Assembly: GCF_042100115.1 (NCBI RefSeq)
Contig: NC_091272.1
Coordinates: forward strand, 5,828,001 to 5,892,000
Length of the DNA stretch: 64,000 nt
Direction: 5' to 3'
Origin: Alternaria dauci
Lineage: Eukaryota; Ascomycota; Dothideomycetes; Pleosporales; Pleosporaceae
Shown: piece after piece, positions 52,476-63,057 of the stretch
How the letters are laid out: every line of letters starts with the position of its first letter
Position numbering within the stretch: the first letter of the stretch is position 1
Notes under the pieces: generated by a model
Databases searched by the model: none
What the model was told of the DNA's origin: nothing
What the model saw: the letters and a program-made list of their open reading frames with translations, nothing else
Program-made: the position numbers and the translations under genes

Positions 52476-54513
52476 ATGAAGTATACCTCTATTCTGTCTG
52501 CCTCGGCACTGACTAGCTTAGCGAGCTGTAAGTCATGCGCCTCGGGTTCCTGCAGGACAATTCTAATGCATGACAGCATCTGCGCTTACCCCTCGAGAAG
52601 CCAGAGTTGTTCCGCCCAATGCGATAGATACGTGGAAGCGTGCCTCGCCTCAGGCACCCGATGGCTATGCGCCAGCCGAAGTTGACTGCCCGTCTACGCG
52701 CCCGAGTATTCGGTCCGCCGACAGGCTTTCCCAGCAAGAGACGGACTGGCTCCAGAGGAGAAGGCCGAACACCGTGCAGCCCATGCGCGAGTTTCTGGAA
52801 CGGGCCAACATCGAGGGTTTTGATGTTGGACAGTACATCGACAGACACCAGGACAACACCACCGCCCTACCGAACATTGCGATCTCGTTTTCTGGCGGAG
52901 GATACCGGGCTCTTTTGAACGGCGCGGGTGCTCTGGCGGCGTTTGATAGCCGAACAAGCAACTCGACGAGTGCAGGCCATTTGGGAGGAATATTGCAGGC
53001 GTCCACCTATGTCTCGGCGCTATCTGGTGGAGGCTGGCTGATTGGCAGCATCTACGCCAACAACTTTAGCTCGGTTGAGTCTATTATCAACAGAGGCGAA
53101 AACTCGTCGATCTGGCAGTTCCAGAACTCGCTGTTCCAGGGACCCCCTACGCAGGGAATCCAGCTGCTCTCGACTGCGCAGTACTTTGAGAGCCTGGTCA
53201 GTACAACGAGGTCAAAGAGCGACTCGACGGCCGGGGACTTCAACACGTCGATCACGGATGTCTACGGCCGCGGTCTCTCGTTCCAGCTCATCAACGCCAG
53301 CGACGGAGCTCCGGCCTACACATTCTCTTCCATCGCGGACGACCAGGACTTTTCGAGCGGAAATGCACCAATGCCCATCCTCGTAGCGGACGAGCGTGCG
53401 CCCGGAGAGCTGATCATCTCTCTGAATGCTACCAACTTTGAGTTCAACCCGTTCGAGATGGGCTCCTTCGACCCCACGACCTACGGCTTTGCTCCGTTGA
53501 AGTACATTGGCTCCAACTTCAGCGAGGGCTCGCTTCCCCAGGACCAGGGCTGCGTTGCTGGATTCGACAACCTAGGCTTTGTCATGGGAACTAGCAGCTC
53601 CTTGTTCAACCAGATTTTTCTTACCCTCAATACCCTCACGGGTATTCCCCAAATTCTCCTGGACTTTGTTTCGAACATCCTCGAGAACATTGGCGAGGAA
53701 GGCGACGATATCGCCGACTACTCGCCCAACCCCTTCTTCCGCTACCACAACGAGACGAACCCGAGTGCGGACAGGGAGCGTCTCACGCTCGTTGACGGCG
53801 GTGAGGATGGTCAGAACATCCCATTTAACCCCGTCATCCAGCCCATCCGCCAGGTCGATGTCATCTTTGCCGTCGACTCTTCTGGCGACACTGTCGAGGA
53901 GGACGACCCATCGCAAAACTGGCCCAACGGCACTTCTCTGGTAGCAACTTACGAGCGTGCAAGCTCGACCCTCATGAACAGGACGACGTTTCCCTACATC
54001 CCTGGTCAGGACACGTTTGTTGCTCTGGGGATGAACAGCCGCCCGGCGTTCTTTGGTTGCAACAGCAGCAACGTCACTACCGGCGACAACATTCCTCCAC
54101 TCGTCGTCTACCTGCCCAATGCCCCCTACGTCTTCTGGTCCAACCAGTCGACTTTCGCCAAGCTCGACTACACCATCGAGGAGCGCAACGGCATGATCGA
54201 GAACGGCTACGACGTTGTGACCCAGGGCAACTCGACGCGCGAGGGGGCTTCGAACTGGCCTACCTGCGTCGGATGCGCCATCCTCTCGAGGAGTCTGGAG
54301 CGCAACGGCGAGGCTATCCCGCAAGTGTGCCAGCAGTGCTTCACAGACTACTGCTGGAACGGTACTACGGTTGAGACTTCGCAGCCGTACACTCCCCAGC
54401 TGATCGTCGGCCAGCTTGCTGCTACCGACAGCGACAGCGGAGTCGGAAAGTTTGTACCCAATGTACTCGGCCTTGCCCTGGCAGCAGCCGTATCAGGGTA
54501 CCTGATGATGTGA
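52476..54513 (+). CDS. plb: Lysophospholipase/phospholipase B, GPI-type, 662 aa
   Basis: Exons 52476-52527 and 52577-54513, 49-nt intron (GTAAGT...ATGACAG). The short first exon supplies the signal peptide MKYTSILSASALTSLASS. The catalytic domain of the fungal PLB/cytosolic-PLA2 family follows: IAISFSGGGYRALLNGAGA with the nucleophile Ser in S-G-G-G, ASTYVSALSGGGWLIGSIYA, and LVDGGEDGQNIPFNPVIQP with the catalytic Asp. The C-terminus is a hydrophobic tail (VPNVLGLALAAAVSGYLMM) after a Ser/Asp-rich segment, as in GPI-anchored proteins. The enzyme removes acyl chains from phospholipids and lysophospholipids at the cell surface or outside. Many N-glycosylation sequons. Cysteines late in the protein (CVGCAIL, CQQCFTDYCW) match family disulfides. 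Confidence 0.96.
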
Positions 54514-54784
54514 TTTATTTCTAGCTTTTCATAGGGATTGGATTTGACGCCTGGTACAACATGATACCACCTCTCGTTTGTATATAGTAATCAACTCATC
54601 CACGTACGATGATCATTCGACGGCTCCTCGCCTATCAGATGTGCTGCATTAAATACCGTGCATTGCGGCTCTCCAGTTCCCTGTCCCTGGACCCTGCACG
54701 ACCGCGGCGTGCCCCGCCAGCCGTCAAAAAAAGTGACGACCCCGCCACGCCTCATGCACAACCAGCCGCAACGATCAACACACA

Positions 54785-56500
54785 ATGGCAGTCCCTGCGC
54801 TTGAGAGCGCGCCCGTTCTCTCCACGCCCGATACGCACATATTCGAAGACCCCACGCCCATTGTAGACACGTCCAGTCTGCCCAGACTCTCTGATGAGCA
54901 GATCACGCTCACGTACGAGATCGAGCGGACGGTCAGGGAGATACGCGAGGGGCGATGGAAGAGGATTGCGCTGCAGTTTCCCGACCACATGCTCACGGAT
55001 GCGCCGAGGGTGTATGAGCAGCTGAGTCGGGGGCTCAGTAAGGAGAGGAGGCTACAGAGTGGAAAGCAGGAAACAAATGGACATGCGACTGCGGTAGAAG
55101 ACCTCAGCACGGACATGGGCAAGACTTCGATATCTGAGGAGAAGAGCCAGGAGAGTCTGTTCATACTCGGCGACACGTCGTACGGCGCGTGCTGCGTGGA
55201 TGAGGTGGCTGCAGAGCACGTCGATGCGGACGTGGTGGTGCACTATGGCCGCTCGTGTCTGTCGCCTCCTTCACGGCTACCAGTCGTATATGTGTTCACA
55301 GAACGGCCGCTAGATCTCGAACCAGTAGTCGCGACGTTCAAAGAGACATATCCAGTCAAAGACGCAAAGATCATAATCATGGCCGACATACCATATTCAC
55401 ACCACGTCTCGACCCTCTACAAACGCCTATGCGACGACAGCTACACGAATCTGCATGCCACAGAAATCGTCCACAACCCCTCCTCGCCGCTTCCAAACCG
55501 AACAACTCCGCCCGGCACATCAGACGCAGAAGAAGTCCTCCGCGACTACGCGCTGTTCCACATCTCCGACCCGCCAACCTCGCTCCTCCTCACACTCTCC
55601 TCGCGCGTCGCCTCAATACACATCTACTCCACCGAAAGCTCCTCCGCAACACCCTCCGCCTCGCTCACAAACACCGCCATGACGCTGCGCCGCCGCTACG
55701 CCCTCCTCACCTCGCTCTCCACGACCCCCATCTTTGGTATCCTGATCAACACGCTCTCGGTGAAGAACTACATGCATATCCTCTCGCACGTCCAACGGCA
55801 GATCACTGCAGCGGGCAAGAAATACTACACGTTTGTCGTGGGTAAAGTCAACGCGGCCAAGGTGGCCAACTTCAGTGAAGTGGGCGGCTGGGTCGTCATC
55901 GGCTGCTGGGAGAGTAGCTTGATTGAGAGCAGAGAGTTCTGGCGGCCCATGATCACGCCGTGGGAACTCAAGGTGGCGCTGCAGAGTGACGAAGAAAGGG
56001 TATGGACAGGCGCTTGGGAGGGCGATTTCCAAAAAGTGCTTGATGAGGAGGTCAAGGAGGGGGTGGACAAGGCAGATGGTGGTGCGGAGGGAACGGGTGT
56101 TGGACAGGATAAGGAAGAAGACGCGGATACGAATGGAGACTATGATTCTGAAGAGGAGTCGGCGCCACCGGAGTTTGATTTGAGGACTGGTCGGTATGTG
56201 TCGCATGCGAGGCCTATGCGTACGACTGCCGCGCCAAAGGTTGTTAATGGTGATGCGGCGCCGTCGAGTTCGGCATTGACGAAGCGGGCGAATGGCGATA
56301 TCGCGGCAGTGGGGGGCGTGGCTTCACCGGGTGCTGAGTATCTGCGCTCAAACAGGACGTGGCAGGGTCTGGGCACTGACTACCGTGACGCTGAAGATGG
56401 AGCAGATGGTCCGGGTGGTGCGAGGGCGGCTAAGATGGAAGAGGGCAGAAGTGGGATTGCAAGGGGTTATGTGGTTGGTGAGCAGGGGAGTAAGCATTGA
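54785..56500 (+). CDS. DPH2: Diphthamide biosynthesis protein DPH2, 571 aa
   Basis: Single exon. EIERTVREIREGRWKRIALQFPDHML, ILGDTSYGACCVDEVAAEHV, VVVHYGRSCLSPPSRLPVVY and FGILINTLSVKNYMHIL are the conserved DPH1/DPH2 blocks. The Lys/Arg-poor C-terminal part (PEFDLRTGRYVSHARPM; SPGAEYLRSNRTWQGLGTDY) identifies DPH2 rather than DPH1. With DPH1, Dph2 forms the radical [4Fe-4S] enzyme that transfers the 3-amino-3-carboxypropyl group to the EF2 histidine, the first step of diphthamide. It is cytosolic, with no signal peptide. An acidic insertion (KEEDADTNGDYDSEEES) precedes the conserved tail. It follows PLB in tandem by 270 bp and converges on the Rec114-like gene. Confidence 0.95.
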   Translation: MAVPALESAPVLSTPDTHIFEDPTPIVDTSSLPRLSDEQITLTYEIERTVREIREGRWKRIALQFPDHMLTDAPRVYEQLSRGLSKERRLQSGKQETNGHATAVEDLSTDMGKTSISEEKSQESLFILGDTSYGACCVDEVAAEHVDADVVVHYGRSCLSPPSRLPVVYVFTERPLDLEPVVATFKETYPVKDAKIIIMADIPYSHHVSTLYKRLCDDSYTNLHATEIVHNPSSPLPNRTTPPGTSDAEEVLRDYALFHISDPPTSLLLTLSSRVASIHIYSTESSSATPSASLTNTAMTLRRRYALLTSLSTTPIFGILINTLSVKNYMHILSHVQRQITAAGKKYYTFVVGKVNAAKVANFSEVGGWVVIGCWESSLIESREFWRPMITPWELKVALQSDEERVWTGAWEGDFQKVLDEEVKEGVDKADGGAEGTGVGQDKEEDADTNGDYDSEEESAPPEFDLRTGRYVSHARPMRTTAAPKVVNGDAAPSSSALTKRANGDIAAVGGVASPGAEYLRSNRTWQGLGTDYRDAEDGADGPGGARAAKMEEGRSGIARGYVVGEQGSKH

Positions 56501-56682
56501 GGTTGAAGTAGCAGAATCATGGTGCTCTTGTTCTCTGTTCTCTGTACTAAGAGTTTAAGATCGTCATTCTACTGATCAGTGTACTATCTCTTTACAGTCC
56601 GCCTCGTATCTTCTGGCAAAACTCCAGCGAGATTGTCCTTCACATAGTCCATTGCAAATACCCAGTCAGCACAAGACCCCTA

Positions 56683-58344
56683 TCACATGCCCATTGCGAC
56701 CCTAGCCCATGCTGTCTCCATGTCTTGCACAAGCGTAAGGAAGTCGTCGCTCTCCAGGTGGCGGAACACAAACTCATTCAGCGCTGCTCTGCGTCCCTCG
56801 TCAGACTGCATTGCATATGCCGCCAGACTGTCGTTCTCGTTCGCTCTACTACACTGGCCAGTGACAGACGTAGGCGGTGTAACGGCAGCACTCTGGAACA
56901 CAGTATGGTGAGCGTTTAGAGCAGCATTGTTGAGTGAGCTGAGTGGAGTTGGCAGCACAGACGAGCTCAATTTTCCAAACGATAGCGGAGAGGAGACGGG
57001 AGACGATGTCATAGGCGACCGGCTCTCGACGCCTTCGTGCGGAGACGTCTTCGCGCGCAGAGGGCTGTAGTGGTCTTGGTTTGGTGTGCGTGGCTGCATG
57101 TCTTGCTCTCCACGTACGGCCTTGCTGACAACGGTTGGCCGAGGCAACGGGGGGAGTTCAATTTCCTTGCTGGTTGCGCTTCGGCTGGAACTGGGTCGGC
57201 CACTGGCTACGTGTGAGGGTAGAGGAGGCGGTCCCATGGTCCCGGTGGATGGTCGCACACTGTCGCTGCCCGAGGAGCGGGGTGATGACAGGCGGGGAAA
57301 CGGGAGCTCGCGTCTAGGCGGTGGTGTCTCAGCGCTGTCAGGACGACTAGTAGTGCCGGGACGGGTAGCACTATCAGGGCGGTGGAAAAGCATGGCAGTA
57401 TCTGGTCGCTCAGCAAAAACGAAAGGGGTCCTTTCAATGGCCGGCATGTGCTGGTCTGCCAAAGATGAGGTGTCCATATGCGAACGCCCTAGGATATCAG
57501 AGGTAGCTGAAGTGGGTCGAGCGAAGAACACAGGAGGAGCGAGGGGGCCTGATAAGGAGGCTGGAATGCCCTCTTCTTCCCTGAGATAGGCTGGAGTGGC
57601 AGATAGTGGACGGGGGTGTGTCACTCCTTGTAACTGGGAACCTGAATTGGCGGAGGCACTGTGGCTAGTGTAGGGCCGGCTTGAGATCTCTGCCAGCCGT
57701 GATGGAGGACACGACAGCCCACCTGCGGTAGATCTGCTCAAAGCCTCCTCATGAGACGCACCAGCTCTCGGACTCGGTCTGGGGGGTGGTGCTCGTGCTG
57801 GAGATGGCACGGGAGCTGTTGGCTTCGACTGGGGCTGAGCTCCCTTTGTTGCGCTCATGGGGAGGCCGAGATGAAGGAGGTATTTAAATGCAGTGTCAAA
57901 ATCCCTCTCCGACTTGAACCTCATCTGGACACGCCGGATCTTGTTGTTAGCCAACTGCCATCGTACGGCCAGCAAAGGAGAGCGCACGATGGCGGTAACG
58001 GGCAGCTGGTCGGTCTCTATCTGCACTCCACGTTCTCGATACAGACGAGTCATCTCATTCCCCTCGTTGATCAGTCTCTCAATCTCGACAGTTTGCTGTA
58101 AGGTCGGTTAGCCTCACATCATTTCAGCAGTTTATCGGCTCAATTCGGTGCATCAGCTGTGCATGCACCGTACCCGAATCTGCGAGCCTTGGACCAGTTT
58201 CATAAGCTGGAGGCCATCGCGTGCACCATAGCTGTCGATGACCAGTGTGAGATTGCTCGTCTCCTTGTGCCAGTTGAACTGCTGCTCACTGGCGTCGGTG
58301 TCCTGGGCCGTTGACAGGGTCGCGAGCGGAAGTGAGAGCATCAT
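56683..58344 (-). CDS. Probable Rec114-like meiotic recombination protein, 527 aa
   Basis: Exon 1 58344-58174 and exon 2 58095-56683, 78-nt intron (GTACGG...CTTACAG), phase 0 joining VQGSQIR to QTVEIERLINEGNEM. The N-terminal 130 residues carry all the order: FNWHKETSNLTLVIDSYGA, LLAVRWQLANNKIRRVQMRF and FDTAFKYLLHLGLPM, strands then a final helix as in the PH-like domain of Rec114/Rec7. Residues from about 150 to 490 are Ser/Pro-rich and disordered, as in Rec114, with a short helical end (ESDDFLTLVQDMETAWARVA). Rec114 works with Mei4 and Mer2 to set up meiotic DNA breaks by Spo11. The match is by pattern memory of weakly conserved proteins, so the name is tentative. Start ATGs at 58344 and 58341 are adjacent; an extra upstream exon is possible. 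Head-to-head with RSC9. Confidence 0.5.
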
Positions 58345-58673
58345 GGTTAGTGCTAGCAGTCTGTTAGTCGAGACCAATCTCCATATGGCGGTGGATGGTG
58401 TGGAGCGTGACGTCCGAAGACACTTGCAATGATGAAGGAATGTGAGCATGGAGGATGATACTACGGAAGTCGCACCCAGTCACATGATGTGGCCCGTGCG
58501 CAACGCGAGGGACTTGTGCTTCTGGAGTTCTGGTGTTCGCCCATCCATCATCGCGACCGACGCGCGCCGCGCATTCACACGCAAATCCACCATTGTGCCA
58601 GGCCCACGGCTCACACCACGCATGCGTCGCGATCCGCTTCCGAGTAGCCCCGAGTGAATGCGACAGCCGCACC
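58345..58673 (+). promoter_or_regulatory. Bidirectional promoter, Rec114-like gene and RSC9
   Basis: 329 nt separate the two starts. GC-rich with CpG-containing words (gcgcgccgcgc) near 58561-58572. No clear TATA. Confidence 0.4.
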
Positions 58674-61600
58674 ATGGCCCCGTCCCGACCCGAGGAATCA
58701 TCCGTCGAGCGCACCCAGGAATATGAAGACTTCCTAAACACCTTGGCCGAATTCCACGAAAAGCGCGGGTGGGTTTCCTTGCTTGTGGCACCGCAGTGAG
58801 CGCATGTTGACCCCTCGTGTAGCACTGTCCTGGACCGCGAGCCCAAAGTCGGGAGCCGACACATTGACCTCCTGCGCCTCTACAAACGCGTCAATGAAGA
58901 GGGAGGCTACGACCGGGTTTCAGACACGAAAAACAACAAGCTCGCGTGGCGCAAGATCGCGACCGAGTTTCTGCCCAAGAGCCCCAGCATCACCACCCAG
59001 GCCTTTCTCGTCAAGACGGCCTACTACAAGAACCTTGCGTACGTGAATGGTGACATCGCTTGCGCCTCACACTGCTGATGCTGCTCTAGCGCCTACGAGA
59101 TAGCGACCGTCCACAAGCGCGAACCCCCGCCGCCCGAGATCCTCGAGAACGTGTCTGCCAAGGGCGGAGACCTCCTGAACCGCACCGTCGACAACTTCTT
59201 CCCACCCAGCAGCCGAGAGGCCGAGCGGCTGAGGGGCGACGAGGACTCGGAAGACGAAGACGACGTCGAGAAGACGCCCAAGGACGACAAGATGGACGTG
59301 GACGACCCGGGCAGCGTGGGCCGGTCGACGAGATCGCTCCGCCATGCGCCGCCGCAGCGTGTGCTCTTCCAGCCCGAGTCTTCGACGCGCCAGACGCGCC
59401 AGTCGACGGGCCATCTGACGTCGCAGGCCAACGGCTACGGGGCGAGTGGAGCAGCCACGACCATTGCAAACTACGAGCCGCGGACCGCCGTGCCAGCCAC
59501 CATGAAGCCCGTCGTGACGCCGTCCAACGCGCTCGACACGTACATACAGTCGCGCAAGAAGTACATTCTCAACAAGAAGAACAGGCCTGTGCCGCTCAAG
59601 GGCATGATGCTGCCCGGCACCGGCTTCCCGGGACCCAGCATCTACATCCGCGCCCTGAATGCGCTGCGGTCCAAGGAGCCCGAGGAGGAGGCCTACGCGC
59701 TGCACCACCTGGTTAAGATCTCGCACGAGCGGGGGGATAAGTACCGCTTCGACCAGTTCCCGGGGCTCGCGGAGGCGCTCATCGCCAAGGTCATTGACGT
59801 TGCCGCGCTGTTTTACGACGTGAACTGGGACATATCTTATGTGGAAGAGGAGTTCAGCCAGCCGCAGACACTGAACGGGCTCTCTGGCACCCGCGATCTG
59901 CTGCAGCGCATCAAGTCGCTCCGCACGCTCGACATGCAAGACAATCTCCTGCCGGAGCAGTCCGCCAAGGCACTCAACATGATCAACGAGGCTGCGCTGA
60001 TCATCAGGAACATGGTGATGCTGAAGGAGAATGCCATCTTCGCCGCCTCCGTGCCGACTATCCGGGACATGCTTGTCATCGCACTCAACCTGCCACGCCA
60101 CTCTACCGTTGTGGAGCTGCAACACTACGCCCTGGAGATTTCCGAGCAGCTGACTAAGTACTGGATACTGGACTCGCAGAGCCCGCTGTATCACTCTCTG
60201 CTGGCCCAAGTCGACTCAGACGACCGTGGCCGCATCATCACATCGTTGAGAGCACTTGCGCGGATAGCCATGAACCTCGAGGCTACCAACAAGCTTTCGG
60301 ACGTGCCGGTCAGGACTCTCAAGTCGATATGCGACTGGCTGTTGGTAGAAGACGAAGACCTCCGCATAGCATGCCTGGACTTTCTCTATCTATTCACTGG
60401 CTTTCCTGATAACGTCGAGAAACTGGTGCACGAAGTCGACATTGAGGGCGTAATAAAGCAGCTGGTCCGGCTACTGCAGTACGGGGCGGTAGCCTACGAG
60501 GAACGGAGAAGTGCCGCGAAGTCTGGAAAGATGTCCGCGCCGCCAGAGAATGCGCCGAAGCTGTCGTCTGCGATTATAGACCATCTAGTCACTCTCGACG
60601 AGCCGGAACGGAGCTCACAGTGGCTCAAGACGTGCTTCGAAGAGGATACAGCCGGCGAGATCACACAGATCCAGCTGTGGTCGGCATACAACGCCGCCTT
60701 CTCGGAGCACATGGCGAACAACCCGGCCAGCTTCAAAGCGCTCATGCCAGCAAAGGACTTCATCACCAACGTCTCGACGACGTTTGGCGGTGCTTCCGCT
60801 CAGGTACTGACCGTGGGCGGGCAGCCAAAGTATACCATAAGAGGCATACGGCCACGAACCGTCCCCGTCGACCCGAGCACCAAGAGGCCGTACATGCGGT
60901 GCTGCTGGCATGCGCCGAGCCTCCTCAACGGACACGTGGACTCGAAACACTCATCTGCGAACATTGAGTGTGGCGAGTTCGCTTCCGGTGCGCGCTCCAT
61001 GTGGGAGCACGTCGTCAGTGTCCATCTCCAAGTTCCCCGCGACCAGGAGACTGGGCAGTGGCTGCTCGAGCCCAAGCTCGACATCAAAGACCTTATGGAG
61101 ATCGAGAATGGCTCAGTCACCGCATCGACGAAATACTACTGTCACTGGGGTGGCTGCACACGGTTCTCGCCCGACGGCACAGAATCTGCGTTTGAAGCCG
61201 GACAGCACGTCAAGACGCATTTGCCCGATACTAGTATCAAGCAGGCCATACATGCAAAGCACAACCGCACGTCTTCGGAGTCACGGCCCCAGACTTCACG
61301 GCATGAAAACTCCCAGCCTCAATTCGCACAGCCTGTTGGGCTGGGCAGCTTGGGCATGGGCGGACGACACCAAAGCTCGTCGAATAGTTCCGTGAGCAGG
61401 TACGGCGGAGGTCGGGACGAAGCAGGAGCACAAGCAGCACCCAATTTCCGCTACTACAACACCGCGACGGACGATACCAACGACGCCGCTGGTCTTCCGC
61501 TGTCCGCCGTTCTTGTTCTCCGCAACCTCGCCCGCCAACTCAACAAGATTCCACCGCCGATGTCTGTTATCAATGTCACGTTGCCGTCATCTCCGGTCCA

Positions 61601-61868
61601 CAAGCGGACGTTCAGTGCCAGCGAAGGAAGCCCCGAAGCTGCGAGACGAGCCACAGCTGGCGGCAAGAAGCCGCGTCTCAGCGATGCGGCGGCGGAGCAA
61701 AGACGCGAGAACGAGGAGAGGGAAGAGGAAGAAGCAAAGAACGCCGGATGGGTGCCGCGTATCTTCGCCCCGCTACGAGACCAGATTGCCTTTACGGCCA
61801 GTCACAACCTCACTTTAAGGAATTACATTGGCGGGCTACTGAAGGCCGTTGCTGAAGGCGGTGGCTGA
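58674..61868 (+). CDS. RSC9: RSC chromatin-remodelling subunit RSC9 (ARID), 1029 aa
   Basis: Exons 58674-58768, 58823-59038 and 59090-61868, introns of 54 and 51 nt. Splicing yields an ARID/BRIGHT domain across all three exons: YEDFLNTLAEFHEKRG, VGSRHIDLLRLYKRVNEEGG, WRKIATEF and TTQAFLVKTAYYKNLAAYE (residues about 15-112). Then comes an acidic linker, a helical repeat-rich middle (residues about 250-560, armadillo-like), an RFX-like DNA-binding segment (IQLWSAYNAAFSEHM; RPRTVPVDP, about 630-710), and Cys/His clusters (MRCCWHAPSLLNGHVD; YYCHWGGCTRFSPDG) suggesting zinc-binding. This order is that of filamentous-fungal RSC9 and animal ARID2. RSC slides and ejects nucleosomes in the nucleus. 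The C-terminus is helical and ends LRNYIGGLLKAVAE. Confidence 0.9.
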
Positions 61869-63057
61869 TAATGTGTTTGCAAGACATTTTTTTTACAGAA
61901 TGGCGTTGACGAGCCTGCAAAAGCGCGCTTACCTTTTACTGTGCGAGCGATCGGTGTGATTGGAGTTTATACATGTACGCAAGCGGCTGTAAACTTAGAT
62001 ATCTTGCTAGTTGACGACACGCAGCGACTCGAGTAGGGTTGGGTCTGTATGCTTACTACCTGTCACTTGAACGAGTTTATATTCTCAGTCTTCTTAGCAT
62101 CGTTCTTTCGTATCACGACATACTTGGCGTCTAGCCTACTTCAGCGATCAAGGTCTTTCTCATTCTAGTACAAAGACGACATGATTTGCACACTTGGAGT
62201 AGAGCTGATATGAATACAACTTGACTTGCCACTCATCACCCACACGCTTTCCAACCAAGTGATGACAAATGTCGTCATCGCGATAAGAGTCCCGCAATTC
62301 AAACCTTGAGCACGTGGCTGACGGGCTTTTGTAATGCGCTGACATTGCCACCACTGACCCCTCCTTGCATCATGCCCCCAGATCCGAGAGAGAGCATGAG
62401 AGTTGTTCAACCACGCTAAATGGACTAACAGATGGATCCAAGAAGGCTAAAGGCACGCCGAGAGCTTGACGGTAGGACAAGGTGCGGCGTGGATCGGGCT
62501 CTTGGTAAAGGGAACGGTGCTGCTGAGCACGACTAAGCCCGTGAAATTGCTCGTGGTGCTTCACTGCATTGGGGCGTTCTCGGCGGACGGTACTTGTTTA
62601 TTTGGAGAGCAGTGAGACGTCGCTGGCTGATAGGGATGGATCCTGGAGTTTCTGGTAGACCCCAAGCGGAGTAAGATCGAATAGAAGCTTCCAAGGTTCG
62701 CTACCTGGACACCGCTCTCTTCTGACGCACTTTACCCGTGTCCGCCCAATACGGCTCTGTTGTCTATGAGAGCTGCAGTCAGAGGTCAGCTAGATAACAA
62801 AAGAGGGGTGCATTCAGATGGCGTCGCATACTGTGAGAGCATCTGCGCAGCCTACCCTCGTGCGACCTGGTCAGCTGGAGAAGGGGGCAGACGTGCGAGA
62901 ATTGAAGGCAGCCTTCATTCACTTCCATGTTCACTCCTTCTCTTACTTCTTGGTATAAAGATCTGCCATAGGAAAACATCGAGAAGACTTGACATAGATT
63001 TAGCATTAAATATAGAAAGACCAAGGTATACAGTCGCCAACCACTTCCATATACCAA
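61869..63057 (+). other. Intergenic 1.2 kb, no gene seen
   Basis: Between RSC9 and the carbonic anhydrase gene. AT-richer. Frames up to 225 residues reach into the following gene in the wrong frame and are shadows. Presumably holds the carbonic anhydrase promoter. Confidence 0.45.

Noticed and set aside
59067..60209. Minus-strand 380-residue frame opposite RSC9
   Set aside because: Antisense of a well-supported ARID gene with no domain character.
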